DNA from: Verrucomicrobiota bacterium | GTDB taxonomy: Bacteria; Verrucomicrobiota; Kiritimatiellia; RFP12; UBA1067 | NCBI GenBank assembly: GCA_023269675.1 | Contig: JAHFSX010000034.1 | Span: forward strand, 1-64,000 | Length of the DNA stretch: 64,000 bases | Direction of reading: 5' to 3' | Shown: piece after piece, positions 1 to 7,891 of the stretch | Layout: the number at the start of each line of letters is the position of its first letter | Numbering within the stretch: the first letter of the stretch is position 1 | The notes under the pieces: generated by a model | Seen by the model: only the letters and a program-made list of their open reading frames with translations | Database searches by the model: none | Told to the model about the DNA's origin: nothing | Made by a program: the position numbers and the translations under genes

Positions 1-3
1 GGG

Positions 4-199
4 GCGTCCGTTCGTTGTACCGGCCTCAGCCGGCCAAGCGGCAATGTCGAACCGCCGCCTGAAGGCGGTACAACAAGCCAGGGCGGCGTCCGTATGTTGT
101 CCCGGCCTCAGCCGGCCAAGCGGTAATGTCGAACCGCCGCCTGAAGGCGGTGCAACAAACCAGAGCGGCGTCCGTACGTTGTACCGGCTTCAGCCGGCC
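4..199. repeat. 82-bp tandem palindromic repeat (family A)
   Basis: The motif GCGTCC recurs at 4, 86 and 168, a period of exactly 82 bases; there are two full copies and a third that stops near 199. Each unit holds two small hairpins, CCGGC/GCCGG with a CTCA loop and CCGCC/GGCGG with a TGAA loop. Outer arms GTTGTACCG and CGGTACAAC enclose both, so the unit could fold into a three-way junction. The same arms reappear at 37106-37221. No gene is supported inside it. Confidence 0.85.
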
Positions 200-249
200 C
201 CGGTCATCGTTTGGGTCTGCCCGAGTGACGTCTGCGAAAGGATAAAACC

Positions 250-807
250 ATGAATGTCTTTCAAGCGCGTGATCACCATCTCTACTTCATTTACGGGTCA
301 AACATGAACCCGGCGCAGCTCGTTACCCGGTGCGCCAGCCCTAAGGTTTTGGCCATCGCGCGGCTGGCAGGCCACCGCCTGGCGTTTTTCGGCCACTCGG
401 CCCTGTGGGACGGCGGCGAGGCGACGGTTGTCCGCCACCCGGGTGAAGAGGTGTGGGGCGTGGTCTGCAAACTCTCTTTTCGCGATGCCGACGCGCTCGA
501 CACGTGGCAAGGCGTCCGCTTGGACGGGAACGGCTCCTACTTCCTCTACCCCTCGGTGGTCGTGGACGCGAAGGGCGACAGCTACCCGGTCCAATTCTAC
601 CGGAAAGACTATTGCGGCGAAACCCGGAAGCCGAGCGAGGAGTACCTGGCGCACATCGTGGCGGGGGCGGTCGCACAGGGGCTCCCCGCGGATTACATCG
701 AGCGGCTCAAGCGGATCGAGACGAGAAAGGCCGGCTACCCCGTGCCACGCAAAGACCTGGGTGACCGGTCATTCCTGCTCACCCGGGCGTGTGACGGTTG
801 CGGTTGA
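250..807 (+). CDS. gamma-glutamylcyclotransferase-like protein, catalytic Glu replaced
   Basis: This 185-residue protein matches the gamma-glutamylcyclotransferase (GGCT/AIG2) fold, which converts gamma-glutamyl amino acids or peptides to 5-oxoproline in the cytoplasm. The substrate-binding YGSNM motif is at residues 15-19, and EVWGVV near residue 67 aligns with the human enzyme along most of its length, through to GLPADYIERLK near the C-terminus. Human GGCT uses Glu98 in the segment LDEQEGV as its acid/base. Here the aligned segment is LDTWQGV, so that position is Gln87. The protein may be inactive or may have changed chemistry. The ATG at 250 follows an AAAGGA Shine-Dalgarno. It stands alone downstream of the tandem repeat. 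Family assignment is firm; activity is doubtful. Confidence 0.85.
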   Translation: MNVFQARDHHLYFIYGSNMNPAQLVTRCASPKVLAIARLAGHRLAFFGHSALWDGGEATVVRHPGEEVWGVVCKLSFRDADALDTWQGVRLDGNGSYFLYPSVVVDAKGDSYPVQFYRKDYCGETRKPSEEYLAHIVAGAVAQGLPADYIERLKRIETRKAGYPVPRKDLGDRSFLLTRACDGCG

Positions 808-957
808 AACGGTGATTGTCGCGTCCGCTAAAAAGGTTGCATGCCCCATATCCGTTTGTTGTGTGCCCGTAAGGGCATGCGTGGCGCTGCATGCAGAAAC
901 GCCTCGCGGTGTCGCTGCAAACAGGATCGGCCTTCGGGTCTGAAGCGCCCGGCCAGG

Positions 958-2337
958 TCAATCGACGTTGAAGGCGGCGAACTGGCGGATCTGCGGTTCG
1001 GCGACCGAGGCGGTCGCGCGGAAACGCAGCCGGGAGACCTCGGTGCGGGCGAAGGCCTGGATGCGCTTGTGGCCGACGGAGACGCCGTCGCAGAGCTTGA
1101 CCCACGCGCCGCCCGGCGCGAGGCCCTCGACCTCGTAGGCGCGGACGCGCTCGCCGAGCGCGATGTCCTCCATGACCGCGATCTGGTTGACGGCCTGCGG
1201 TTTTGAAAGGATCAGCTCCACCGTCGCGCCCGTGCCGGCGGTCATGGCGAGCGGCGAGCCGAAGCGCCGCTTGATCTCCCGGCCGAATTCGGCATAGCGC
1301 TGGAAGTCCGCCTCCGGCACCAGTCCGTCTGGGCCGGGGTTGGCGTTGAGCAGCAGGTTGCAGTTGCGGCCGACGGAGTTGGTATACATCTGGACGAGCT
1401 GCTCCACGCTGTAGAGCTTCTGCTCGCCGCCGGGCTTCCAGAACCAGTCGTGGTTGCGGACCGGCACGTCGCATTCGCCGGGCACCCAGAGCTTGCCGTC
1501 CGGGTTGCCGCCGAGCGCCTTCTCGATCGTGCCGCCCTCGCTGGTGCCGGCGCTGGCCGTGCTCCAGCAGGGGTAGGGGGCCACGCCGCGCTCGTTGCCG
1601 ACCCAGCGGATCAGGTTGGGCGTGCCCGCCGGGCCCTGGAAGACGATGGCTTGCGGCTGGTGGCGCTTGAGGATCGGGACCAGGTCGGGGCCGCCCTGGC
1701 TCGCGGGGATCGCGCCGCCGTCGAACCAGATCTCGAAGAGGTCGCCGTAGCGCGTCCAGAGCTCCGTCATCATCTGCTCGCAGGTGCGCACGTAGCGGGC
1801 CTGCGCCTCCGCGTCGCCGCCTTTGCCGCGGTTCACGAGCCCCGGGTTGTCCACGCCCAGAAAGCCGTTGGCCGAGACCGAGGCGTAGAGGCCGGGCCGG
1901 ATCCCGTGCCTGCGGCAGGAGGCCACGAAGTCGCCGACCACGTCGCCGCGGCCGTTGCGCCACGAGGACTGCTTCACGCCGTAGGGGTAGAGGTCGGACT
2001 GCCACTGCAGGAAGCCGCTGCAGTGCTTGGCCACGAAGATCGCGTATTTGGCGCCCATGGCCTTGGCGGCCGCCATCCACTGGTCGGTGTCGAGCTTCGC
2101 GGGCTGATACAGGTTCGGGTCCGGGAAGTCCTTGAAGCTGCGCCACTGCCACTCCTGCCGGTAGACGGGGATGTCGAAGTGGAAGAACATGCCCAGCTCC
2201 ATGTCGTGCCACGCCTGCTGCGTCGCGTTCGGTGTGACGAGGCCGCGCGGCACCTCGGCCGCACCCAGCCCGCGCGGCATGTTATAGGCGGCGGTGGCCG
2301 ACACCGAGGTCTTCAGAAAGGATCGTCTGTTCAGCAT
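958..2337 (-). CDS. GH29-type alpha-L-fucosidase, Tat-exported
   Basis: A 459-residue glycoside hydrolase family 29 protein that should release alpha-L-fucose from glycans by a retaining mechanism. The N-terminus has a twin-arginine motif (RRSFLK, residues 4-9), so it is predicted to be exported folded. The barrel shows AKHCSGF near residue 103, a variant of the usual AKHHDGF, and EIWFDGG at 202-208, where Asp206 is the expected nucleophile. NLLLNANPGPDG is the usual end of the catalytic domain, and about 100 residues follow that resemble a discoidin-like beta-sandwich. The start ATG at 2337 has only a weak GGGAAT upstream. It lies 31 bases downstream of an exonuclease gene, to which it seems functionally unrelated. 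Confidence 0.9.
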   Translation of the reverse strand: MLNRRSFLKTSVSATAAYNMPRGLGAAEVPRGLVTPNATQQAWHDMELGMFFHFDIPVYRQEWQWRSFKDFPDPNLYQPAKLDTDQWMAAAKAMGAKYAIFVAKHCSGFLQWQSDLYPYGVKQSSWRNGRGDVVGDFVASCRRHGIRPGLYASVSANGFLGVDNPGLVNRGKGGDAEAQARYVRTCEQMMTELWTRYGDLFEIWFDGGAIPASQGGPDLVPILKRHQPQAIVFQGPAGTPNLIRWVGNERGVAPYPCWSTASAGTSEGGTIEKALGGNPDGKLWVPGECDVPVRNHDWFWKPGGEQKLYSVEQLVQMYTNSVGRNCNLLLNANPGPDGLVPEADFQRYAEFGREIKRRFGSPLAMTAGTGATVELILSKPQAVNQIAVMEDIALGERVRAYEVEGLAPGGAWVKLCDGVSVGHKRIQAFARTEVSRLRFRATASVAEPQIRQFAAFNVD

Positions 2338-2368
2338 GGCACTATTCCCGTGAGCGGATGAGGGGTGA

Positions 2369-3001
2369 TTAGGGGCGGTTCCGGGCTGGCTTCAGCGTGT
2401 GTTTCTGCACCAGGTCCGCATACAAATGGCCGTTCTCTCTGGCTTTGATCAGAATCTGCGCGCAGGCGAAGGCGTCGGATGCGGCGTCGTGGTGCTTCAG
2501 CGGGATCTGCAGACGGTGCGCAACGTCAGACAGTTTCGTGGGAAAAATGTCCCAGGTTGCCCGGGCCAGCTTGACGGTGCACAGGAAGGGGAGCGTCACA
2601 GGTTCGTGCCCGGCCAGTTCGCAGCAGGCGCGCAGCACCGAGCGGTCGAACGAGGCGTTGTGCGCCGCGATGAAATCCACATGGGCCAGCAGCCGGGCGA
2701 CATCGGGCCAGAGCTCGCCGAAGACGGGCTTGTCTTTCACATGATCCCAGGAGATCCCGTGCAGATAGGTGAAGTTGAAAGTACTCCGCGGCGGACGGAT
2801 CAGGCTTGTCCAGGTGTCGACAACCCGCTCGCTCTCGACGATGACGACGGAGAGCGCGCAGGCGCTGTCGCGGCCGTAATCGGCGGTTTCGAAATCGAGC
2901 GCGGCAAAGCGGCCGGTCAGGTTCGGAGGAGAGACCGTCCGCCGGGGTGCGCGGGGCCGGCTGGCGGGTTGCGTTTTCTTGGGTGTTTCCATGGCGGTCA
3001 T
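2369..3001 (-). CDS. DEDDh 3'-5' exonuclease (DnaQ/RNase T-like)
   Basis: The protein is about 210 residues and carries the three exonuclease motifs of the DEDDh superfamily: DFETA (Exo I, Asp and Glu metal ligands), HNASFD (Exo II) and HHDAASDA (Exo III). It should remove nucleotides from 3' ends of DNA or RNA using two metal ions. There is no polymerase or BRCT domain, so it resembles stand-alone epsilon-like proteins. The frame is open upstream to 3184, but that part encodes low-complexity sequence over a dispersed repeat (3115-3134). I therefore start at the ATG at 3001, with AGGAG about 14 bases upstream; a TTG at 3010 has better spacing and is an alternative. The first 30 or so residues are basic and Pro-rich. 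Confidence 0.85.
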   Translation of the reverse strand: MTAMETPKKTQPASRPRAPRRTVSPPNLTGRFAALDFETADYGRDSACALSVVIVESERVVDTWTSLIRPPRSTFNFTYLHGISWDHVKDKPVFGELWPDVARLLAHVDFIAAHNASFDRSVLRACCELAGHEPVTLPFLCTVKLARATWDIFPTKLSDVAHRLQIPLKHHDAASDAFACAQILIKARENGHLYADLVQKHTLKPARNRP

Positions 3002-3114
3002 CAGTGTCAAAGATTCTCCTCTCCGGCGCAAGTCGAAAAAGCGCGTGGCGGCAGGTTTGTGGCGCTCTCCGTCCTCCGTCTTCCGCGCCTGGAGGTTGCG
3101 GCCTGCCGGGTGGC

Positions 3115-3134
3115 GCGGGCTCTCCGAGCCCGCC
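3115..3134. repeat. short dispersed repeat, family D
   Basis: The element GCGGGCTCTCCGAGCCCGCC is a near-perfect palindrome (GCGGGCTC/GAGCCCGC). Diverged copies lie at 56313-56332 and 56932-56951, both inside one coding sequence. Confidence 0.8.
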
Positions 3135-3263
3135 TCGGCGGACTTCTCAGGGAGGCGGCCAGGGTAAGCGTTGCGGACGGCCAAGCGGGAATGGCGTTCG
3201 TTAAACGCCAGGGACTGTCCTGCTCATAATCTTGCTCTTAATCTTAATCCGTTTTCCCGGAGA

Positions 3264-3299
3264 GATTAGGATTACGATTAGGATTACGATCAGGATTAG
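3264..3299. repeat. 12-bp tandem repeat, three copies
   Basis: GATTAGGATTAC occurs twice in a row, followed by GATCAGGATTAG. Opposite-orientation relatives (CTTAATCTTAATCC) lie just upstream at about 3236-3250. Similar TTAGGATTAGGAGT phrases occur at 41924-42134, 43731-43760 and 53951-53966. Confidence 0.85.
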
Positions 3300-3510
3300 G
3301 AGTGAGAATTTCCTGAAATTGGCTCCATTCCGTTCTCTGTCCTCAATTCTCTGTCCTCCGTTCTCAGTCCACTGCTTCCTTTTGTCAACAATACCTTTGA
3401 ACCCCATCGTTTTCGCATGATAGGATAGGCGCACTCTTTGATACGGCGAGCGGACGGGCGGGTGCCGCGCTTTGTTGAAGGGATTAACCCGTGCCCGGAG
3501 ACCGATCCCC

Positions 3511-6123
3511 ATGCTAAGCCTGAATGGTTACAAGGTTGCCTGTGTTCTCAGCTTGATGTGCTGTTGCGGTGTCGCATGGGCCGAGGGCGAGCCGCTGGAG
3601 TTGCGCGGCGACAAGATTTCGGTGCGTCTGGGGCGCGAGGAGCGCGGCGGCATCATTTCGCTGAAGACGCCCGAGGGCGTGGAGCTGGCGGCGGTGCAGA
3701 AGGCGCCGCGGCTCTTTACGCTGACATTTTCGCAAAAAGCCGAGATCCCCGGCGAGAAGGTCATGCTGTCGAGCGGGGACGCCAAGACCTTCAATGCCTC
3801 CCTGCAGGACGAGGCGGGCGGCCCGTGCGCGACGCTGACCTACGAGGGCTTCGCCAAAGGTGTGGAGCGCGTGGTGTGCACGGCGCGGGTGAGGCCGGGC
3901 GATTCGCTGGTGCGCTGGGGCATCAGCGTGCAGATGCAGGAGGGGTGGGTGCTGGAATCGGTGCAGTATCCGTTCGTCGTGCTCGCCGCGCCGCTGGGCA
4001 CGAGCGTGGACGATGACGCCGCCGTGGTCGGGTCCGCCAAGGGCGGCGTGATCCGCAAGCCCGGCGCGATGAAGTCCGGCTCGAGCGTCTCCATCAGCCA
4101 GCCGGGCAACATGGCCGCGCAGTTCGGCTGCTACTACGACGACCGCGCCGGCTTCTACACCGCGGCCGAAGACGGCAAGGGCTACCCCAAGGACCTGATT
4201 CTCACGCGGGCGGCCGCGGGCGTGGAGTTCAGCTGGTTCCGTCCCTGCTTCGCCACCGGCACCGTGGCGCAGGCCTACGACACGGTGATGTCCGCCTTCA
4301 GCGGCGCGGCGGGAGAGCCCGCCGACTGGCGCGACGCCGCCGACCTCTACAAAACATGGGCGCTGACCCAGCCGTGGTGCGCCACGCCCTTTGCGCAGCG
4401 CGGCGACCTGCCGGCGTGGCTCAAGGACGGCCCGGCCATGGTGCGCTTCGGGCGCGACTGGCTGGCCGACCCCGCGCGCATCGAACGCTGGCTCACGGAG
4501 TACTGGAAGAAGAATTTTCCCGAGATGCCGCTCATCACGGCCTACTGGGGCTGGGAGAAGATCGCGGGCTGGGTGACGCCCGACTACTTTCCGCTCTTCC
4601 CGTCGGACGAGCAGTTCACGCGGCTGGTGGCGGACACGCGCAAGCTCGGCTGCCACGCCTTCCCGTGGCCCTCGGGCTACCACTGGACCCTGACCTACAA
4701 CAAGCGGCCGGACGGAACCTTCGAGTGGGACGACCGCAAGCGCTTTGACGAGGTGGCCCGCGCGCACGCCGTGCACAACCGCGACGGCAAGTTGTACAAT
4801 CGTGTGCCGAGCTGGCTGAACGGGGGCGACACCGCCTGCATGTGCGGCGGCGACCCGTGGACGGTCCGCTGGTGGAATGAGGATATCTGCGTGCCGCTCG
4901 CCAAGCGCGGCTGCGAGATGGTCCAGGTGGACCAGGTGGTCGGCGGCAACTGGCCCGCATGCTATGCGCCCAACCATCCGCATCCGGCGGGGCGCGGCCA
5001 GTGGATGACCGAGGCGTTCGCGGGGCAGCTGCGCACCATGCTGGCCGCCATGCGCACCGTGGAGCCCGACGCGGTCGTTTGCTTTGAGGAGCCGAACGAG
5101 TGGTTCAACCACCTCGTGGGGCTGCAGGACTACCGCGACTGTGAGTCCGCGCGCGAGTGGGCCTCGGTCTTCAACTACCTCTACCACGAGTACCTGCCGC
5201 CCTTCCAGAGCAACCCGCGCGGCAACGACCGCGTGATGAACGCCCACTGCCTCGCTGACGGGCAGATGCCGCACCTGGTGCCGACGGGCCGCGACCTGGC
5301 GGACGAGGTGCTGGTCAACGGCGGGTTCGAGGCGCGCGCCGCCGGCGCCAGCGCGCTGGCCGGCTGGGACCACCTGCGCGGCTATCAGGGCCAGGCCTGG
5401 AACGGACAGGCCCTCTGCGACACGGACGAGAAGCACGGCGGCGCGTCGAGCCTGCGGCTGGAGAACACCAACCGCAGCGACATCGTGCAGGTCTCGCGCA
5501 ACGTGGCGGTGTCGGACAGCGGCTTTGCCGCGGGCGCGAAGTACCGGCTCAGCGCGTGGCTCAAGACCGAGCGCATGGCGCAGCCCAACGGCGTCAACTT
5601 CGGCGTGTTCGCGCCCGAGCTGAAGTCGCTGGGGCTGGGCGGTCAGCTCAAGTTCCCGGCGGCGGGAGCGGGGTGGGCGCGCGTGTCGGCCGACTTCACG
5701 GTGCCGGCGGGAGCCGACATGCTGCGCATCATGATCCACGTGAACGGCGAGGCCAAGGCCTGGGTCGACGACGTGGCGCTGGAAGAGGTGCTGCCGGACG
5801 GCGGGCTCAGGACGCTCAAGTATACGGGGCAGTCCTCCGACTCGCGCTTCATGCAGCGCTGGGTCGCGCTCTATCACGGCGAGGGGCGCCCGTGGCTGCA
5901 GGATGGCCGGCTGCTGCATCCGCCGCAGCTGGAGTGCGCGACCGTCACCTACCGCGACCGACCGACGCCCGCCGTCTTCCACAACGCCTTCCGCGCGCCC
6001 GACGGCAAGGTGGCCGTGGTGCTGGCCAACGCCACCCGCGAGCCGCAGGCCGTGACCCTCTCGCGGCGCGGCAAGTCCATGGCGCTCACGCTGGAGGCGG
6101 ACGGCGTGCTGCTGGTGAAGTAG
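3511..6123 (+). CDS. secreted DUF6259-type glycosidase-like protein with carbohydrate-binding module
   Basis: An 870-residue protein. The start at 3511 follows GGAG at 3497-3500 and gives a clean Sec signal peptide ending near AWAEG. The centre (about residues 320-600) has segments I associate with the DUF6259 family, such as YWGWEKIAGWVTPDYFP and GYHWTL, plus MVQVDQVVGG and CFEEPNEW, whose Asp/Glu residues are candidates for a glycosidase-like active site. Residues about 605-770 (VLVNGGFEA to WVDDVALEEV) look like a CBM4/9-type beta-sandwich. The chain then resumes with a domain ending AVTLSRRGKSMALTLEADG, typical of the C-terminal beta-domain of barrel glycosidases. Substrate is unknown. 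It is probably periplasmic or secreted and may be co-transcribed with the next gene, 45 bases on. Confidence 0.75.
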   Translation: MLSLNGYKVACVLSLMCCCGVAWAEGEPLELRGDKISVRLGREERGGIISLKTPEGVELAAVQKAPRLFTLTFSQKAEIPGEKVMLSSGDAKTFNASLQDEAGGPCATLTYEGFAKGVERVVCTARVRPGDSLVRWGISVQMQEGWVLESVQYPFVVLAAPLGTSVDDDAAVVGSAKGGVIRKPGAMKSGSSVSISQPGNMAAQFGCYYDDRAGFYTAAEDGKGYPKDLILTRAAAGVEFSWFRPCFATGTVAQAYDTVMSAFSGAAGEPADWRDAADLYKTWALTQPWCATPFAQRGDLPAWLKDGPAMVRFGRDWLADPARIERWLTEYWKKNFPEMPLITAYWGWEKIAGWVTPDYFPLFPSDEQFTRLVADTRKLGCHAFPWPSGYHWTLTYNKRPDGTFEWDDRKRFDEVARAHAVHNRDGKLYNRVPSWLNGGDTACMCGGDPWTVRWWNEDICVPLAKRGCEMVQVDQVVGGNWPACYAPNHPHPAGRGQWMTEAFAGQLRTMLAAMRTVEPDAVVCFEEPNEWFNHLVGLQDYRDCESAREWASVFNYLYHEYLPPFQSNPRGNDRVMNAHCLADGQMPHLVPTGRDLADEVLVNGGFEARAAGASALAGWDHLRGYQGQAWNGQALCDTDEKHGGASSLRLENTNRSDIVQVSRNVAVSDSGFAAGAKYRLSAWLKTERMAQPNGVNFGVFAPELKSLGLGGQLKFPAAGAGWARVSADFTVPAGADMLRIMIHVNGEAKAWVDDVALEEVLPDGGLRTLKYTGQSSDSRFMQRWVALYHGEGRPWLQDGRLLHPPQLECATVTYRDRPTPAVFHNAFRAPDGKVAVVLANATREPQAVTLSRRGKSMALTLEADGVLLVK

Positions 6124-6168
6124 GGGAACCGGGCGCCGCCATCTGAAAACGCACACGGGAAGGATGCC

Positions 6169-6789
6169 ATGCAGCGCACGTCCGACTTGATCCGTATGGC
6201 AGTGTGCGTCTTGTGCGCGACGGCGGGCCTTGCCGCCGCGGCGCCGCAAGGTGCCGTAATGGATGCCGACGAGTCGCGCCTTCTGGAGAAGGACACGCTG
6301 CGCATTCATGTGGCGGGCTGCGTCACGGGCTCCTTCGAGAGGGCCTATGGCGTGCTGCAGACATCCAACCTGCTGGAGACAGTCCAGCAGGCCTATGCCG
6401 CGCAGTTGCCTGTCGGCATAAAACCGCAGTTCGAAGTGAAATCGGCGGGCGCCGGCCGTTATTATTACGTCAACAAGGCCGGCGAACGGTGCGATATCCG
6501 CGAACTGTGGCGGGAGACCGACACAAACACCTGCTTCATGACCGCGTTTTACGCGACCGGCAAACGGACCTTCGGCACCTTTGAATCGCTCATCTATTTG
6601 ACCCTTGCGCGCGACGAGCAGGCTTCGCCGAAGGTGCTGGTCTACACGGTTTCGATCCGCGTGTGGCCGCAGGGTGCGCTGGTGCGGGTCTTTCTGAGGT
6701 ATCTGCCGGGCATCGACCGGTATTTCCGGAAAAAAACGGCGGATCTGGAAACGATCTTCACCGACGTTTTTGTGGGCATTCTGCAATGA
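6169..6789 (+). CDS. secreted protein of unknown function
   Basis: A 206-residue protein I do not recognise. Residues 1-25 form a Sec signal peptide (MAVCVLCATAGLAAAA core). The mature part has no cysteine pairs beyond single residues at 51, 104 and 118, no repeats and no transmembrane segment. It looks like a mixed alpha/beta domain, with RYYYVNKAGERCDIRELW in the middle and a basic end (DRYFRKKTADLETIF). GGAAGG about 8 bases upstream supports the ATG at 6169. It follows the DUF6259 gene by 45 bases in the same direction, so the two may be co-transcribed, but nothing in the sequence ties it to glycan use. Confidence 0.65.
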   Translation: MQRTSDLIRMAVCVLCATAGLAAAAPQGAVMDADESRLLEKDTLRIHVAGCVTGSFERAYGVLQTSNLLETVQQAYAAQLPVGIKPQFEVKSAGAGRYYYVNKAGERCDIRELWRETDTNTCFMTAFYATGKRTFGTFESLIYLTLARDEQASPKVLVYTVSIRVWPQGALVRVFLRYLPGIDRYFRKKTADLETIFTDVFVGILQ

Positions 6790-6882
6790 CGGAAATAGAT
6801 TTCCCGATCGGACCCGTCGCGACCTGAGGCTGACGGGGAACATAAACCAGCGTTAGGCTTTTTAGCTTGAACAGGTTAGGCC

Positions 6883-6925
6883 GATATCTGCGAGGCCCGA
6901 AAGAAACATGGCCTGATATCTGCGA
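6883..6925. promoter_or_regulatory. possible operator: direct repeat upstream of modA
   Basis: GATATCTGCGA occurs at 6883-6893 and again at 6915-6925, each preceded by GGCC, 32 bases apart (about three helical turns) and ending 54 bases before modA. Paired sites in phase upstream of a transporter operon could bind a regulator. The sequence is not the ModE consensus as I know it. Purely a sequence-pattern call. Confidence 0.3.
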
Positions 6926-6978
6926 TTGCATCGGTTGGCTTGGGCGCCCGTGAATGTCCGCGGGGGCTCGGAGTCAAC

Positions 6979-7743
6979 ATGAGGTGCATCATGCAAACAG
7001 GGCTGGTAATGATACTGGCGGGTCTGGTGGCGGTGTCCGCACGGGCGGGCGAGGTCTTCGTGGCGGCGGCGGCAAGTCTCAGCGATGTGATGAAAGCCGT
7101 TGAGCCGCTCTACACGCGGGATCACCCCGGCGTCAAACTCACCTTCGTCTATGGCTCGACCGGCATGCTGCGGACGCAACTCTTGAAGGGCGCGCCGTGC
7201 GACGTGTTCATCGGCGCGGACCGCTGGTTCGGAGGGACGGCGACAAACGCGGAGGAGGTCGTCAAGGCCGACAGTATCCGCATCGTGGCTGCGAATACGC
7301 TGGTGGCGGTCGCGGGCAAGGGGAGCTCACCGACAGGCGACACGCTGGCCGCTTGGCTCGAAGGTGCCCGGAAGATCGGCATCGGCAATCCCGCATCAGT
7401 TCCGGCCGGACGGTATGCCAAGAAGCTTCTGGAGAGCGCGCGGCTGTGGGAGATCAACAGCCCGAAAGTTGTGCAGGGGTCGAACGTGCGCGAGGTGCTG
7501 CTGTGGCTGCGACAGGGCGTTGTGGACGTGGGATTCATCTACCGCTCTGATCTTGTGGCCGCGAAAGGCGACGGGCTGAAGACGCTCGCGTCCTACGCCG
7601 CGCCCGGCGGCATGGCGATCGAGTTGGCTGGCGGTGTCACGAAGGATGCCAAGAATCCAGCCGGGGCCCAGGCGTTTCTGGAGTGTCTGGGGTCGCCGGA
7701 AGCGGTGAGGGCGCTGAAGGCTTTCGGCTTCGTCGTGAAGTGA
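6979..7743 (+). CDS. modA: molybdate ABC transporter, substrate-binding protein
   Basis: A 254-residue periplasmic binding protein for molybdate/tungstate, the first gene of an uptake operon. A signal peptide (residues 1-20, ending VSARAG) leads into VFVAAAASLSDVMKAV, the first oxyanion-contact loop of ModA, and then TFVYGSTGMLRTQL. PCDVFIGAD and the later GVVDVGFIYRSD segment are also typical. The ATG at 6979 follows GGAG with 5-base spacing; an ATG at 6991 and a frame extending to 6940 are less likely. It is followed by a homocitrate synthase-like gene and then modB and modC, so the transporter operon is interrupted by a metabolic gene. Confidence 0.93.
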   Translation: MRCIMQTGLVMILAGLVAVSARAGEVFVAAAASLSDVMKAVEPLYTRDHPGVKLTFVYGSTGMLRTQLLKGAPCDVFIGADRWFGGTATNAEEVVKADSIRIVAANTLVAVAGKGSSPTGDTLAAWLEGARKIGIGNPASVPAGRYAKKLLESARLWEINSPKVVQGSNVREVLLWLRQGVVDVGFIYRSDLVAAKGDGLKTLASYAAPGGMAIELAGGVTKDAKNPAGAQAFLECLGSPEAVRALKAFGFVVK

Positions 7744-7795
7744 GAACCATGCGTCTAGGCTGAAGGCGGTTAGGTGCGACGGGCGGTGTCATTGT

Positions 7796-7872
7796 GGTAG
7801 GGACGCCTCCCCGAGGCGTCCGTCATACGGCACGTCCAGGACCGGCGGACGGTTCGGGGAACCGTCCCTACC
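7796..7872. repeat. dispersed palindromic repeat, family B, full-length copy
   Basis: A 77-bp element with inverted ends GGTAGGGAC and GTCCCTACC. Inside are two hairpins, GGACGCCTC/GAGGCGTCC and GGACGGTTC/GAACCGTCC, separated by an unrelated spacer. It fills the modA-nifV gap and ends just before the nifV Shine-Dalgarno. Other copies are at 23922-23975 (shortened) and 56228-56305 (inside a gene). Confidence 0.9.
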
Positions 7873-7891
7873 GGTGAAAGGTATGTTCACG

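Larger units (their letters stand above)
3002..3510. other. gene-free stretch with several short repeats
   Basis: About 500 bases between the divergent exonuclease and DUF6259 genes. It contains a palindromic repeat (3115-3134), a 12-bp tandem repeat (3264-3299), and a stretch rich in CTCTGTCCTC-like phrases (about 3335-3375). I see no convincing gene, tRNA or clear promoter. A TATCCTATCATG-like AT-richer patch (3410-3430) might hold one. Confidence 0.6.

Noticed and set aside
4-199. CRISPR array
   Set aside because: The repeat unit is 82 bases, contiguous and without variable spacers, with fewer than three copies and no cas genes nearby.
44-253. 69-residue open frame
   Set aside because: It translates the tandem repeat and overlaps the GGCT start; composition is that of the repeat.
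3115-3166. Intrinsic terminator
   Set aside because: The hairpin has no T run and matches a dispersed repeat.
3514-6843. 1109-residue open frame on the minus strand
   Set aside because: It mirrors the DUF6259 gene in a GC-rich region; His/Arg/Ala-rich with no domain.
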